64,000 nt of DNA from contig NC_064533.1 of assembly GCF_023856365.1 (NCBI RefSeq), positions 32,164,118-32,228,117 of the forward strand, read 5' to 3'. The notes beneath the pieces were generated by a model, which was not told the DNA's origin, made no database searches, and was given only the letters and a program-made list of their open reading frames with translations. The position numbers were made by a program, and so were the translations under genes. Source of the stretch: Brienomyrus brachyistius (Eukaryota; Chordata; Actinopteri; Osteoglossiformes; Mormyridae). Shown here one piece after another: positions 63,335 to 64,000 of this stretch; position 1 is the stretch's first letter; every line of letters starts with the position of its first letter.

Positions 63335-64000
63335 GTTAGTGTCAACCTTGGAACAAATTTTTTGTGTGGATGCCATTCGTAATCGTGCTCTCCTTCTTTG
63401 TAGTTAATTCTTTGCCCCCACCTTATTTAATAAAAAAAAATGTGTTATGTTTGTATTGTAAAATAATTTGTGTCTATGTAAAAACAATGCTTCTATCTTA
63501 ACATATCACTGAAACACAACCTTGGTCTGTCATAATGGACTCCTCCAATGCACATGTTTGTGCATCTTCGTGGGCAGCTTACAGCTAAACACCTCCTCAG
63601 CAGAGACTTTGGAGGAGCTGGGAAAGCGTAAAACAGTGCAGAGAGTGGAGACGTCACCGGGAACGTGCTCACACACTCAGGACACTGCTGCAGCAGGGCA
63701 GAGGCTCGCGATCTGATTGGACGCGGTGGAGAGATTCATGTCACAACACTGTGGGGTACTGGAGATACCCATTCAGCTTCCCACAATCGGGGCTATGGGG
63801 CGGGGGGTCTGGAGCTTATCCTCAGCAGTATTGGACCCCTGGATCACTGCAGACATGCAGAATCATAGTATAGTAAAATTATAGACATCCCTTCACCTAA
63901 CTGCACGTCTTTGGATTGTGGGAGGAGACAAGACTACCTTGAAGGATCCTATATCATACAGAGAGAGCAGAACATACACAGAGCAGAAGTGGGGTCCAGA
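63335..64000 (+). other. Start of cadps2 intron 24
   Basis: Non-coding. Near the end, CACGTCTTTGGATTGTGGGA and GGAGACAAG (63903-63935) resemble the reverse strand of SINE family A (GTCTTTGGACTGTGGGGGGA), so a decayed fragment may be present. No exon is visible before the window ends. Confidence 0.7.

Noticed and set aside
1..64000. Nested intronless genes such as the RNF133/RNF148 pair known inside mammalian CADPS2
   Set aside because: No RING-type or other intact open frame was found in any intron on either strand. The largest non-repeat frames are under 190 codons and unrecognised.

Overview
The window is vertebrate, almost certainly teleost, nuclear DNA. It lies inside a single multi-exon gene on the + strand. 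Twenty-four consecutive coding exons (1154-63334) join in phase into about 1,047 codons of a calcium-dependent activator protein for secretion (CAPS/CADPS). Among the paralogs it reads closest to CADPS2: the exon 19 start [13 protein letters not shown], the exon 18 end GFEQETWQ, and the exon 22 motif [13 protein letters not shown] follow CADPS2 wording rather than CADPS1. The first coding exon(s) lie left of base 1 and the last C-terminal exons lie right of base 64000. No other intact gene was found on either strand. A fish is indicated by introns far shorter than in mammals, tRNA-type fish SINEs, Tc1-like and hAT-like debris, foldback elements, and very dense microsatellites and poly(C)/poly(G) runs.

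Layout: 1-9156 holds exons 1-2 around a 7.6 kb intron that starts with a GC donor. 14162-15104 is a cluster of exons 3-5. 19710-20445 holds exons 6-7 (C2 region). 25490-26569 holds exons 8-10 (PH domain). 29711-32494 holds exons 11-12. 32495-40838 is an 8.3 kb intron carrying a transposon island. 40839-43527 holds exons 13-16 and 46012-50908 exons 17-20 (MUN/MHD region). 50909-59307 is an 8.4 kb intron dominated by a 5.2 kb GT-rich tandem array. 59308-63334 holds exons 21-24.

The protein primes dense-core vesicles for calcium-triggered release. The C2 and PH modules bind membrane and phosphoinositide, and the MUN-type region binds SNARE/syntaxin. The exon arithmetic is fully consistent (3,142 nt = 1,047 codons + 1 base) except for one extra base in exon 11. 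That base shifts the frame and creates a stop; it is either an assembly error or a real lesion.

The most unusual structure is the array at about 52922-58174. It sits inside a recognisable SINE copy (left part 52815-52921, tail about 58175-58270), is built from the SINE's own GTGTGAGTGAATGGTG segment, and contains a near-perfect 1,170-bp duplication. Other notable points are a long GT tract 43 bases before exon 19, direct repeats flanking exon 10, a SINE nested in a hAT-like element, and several AT-rich, homeodomain-motif-rich intronic blocks that may be conserved enhancers. No microbial defence system, CRISPR array or other wholly novel coding system is visible.
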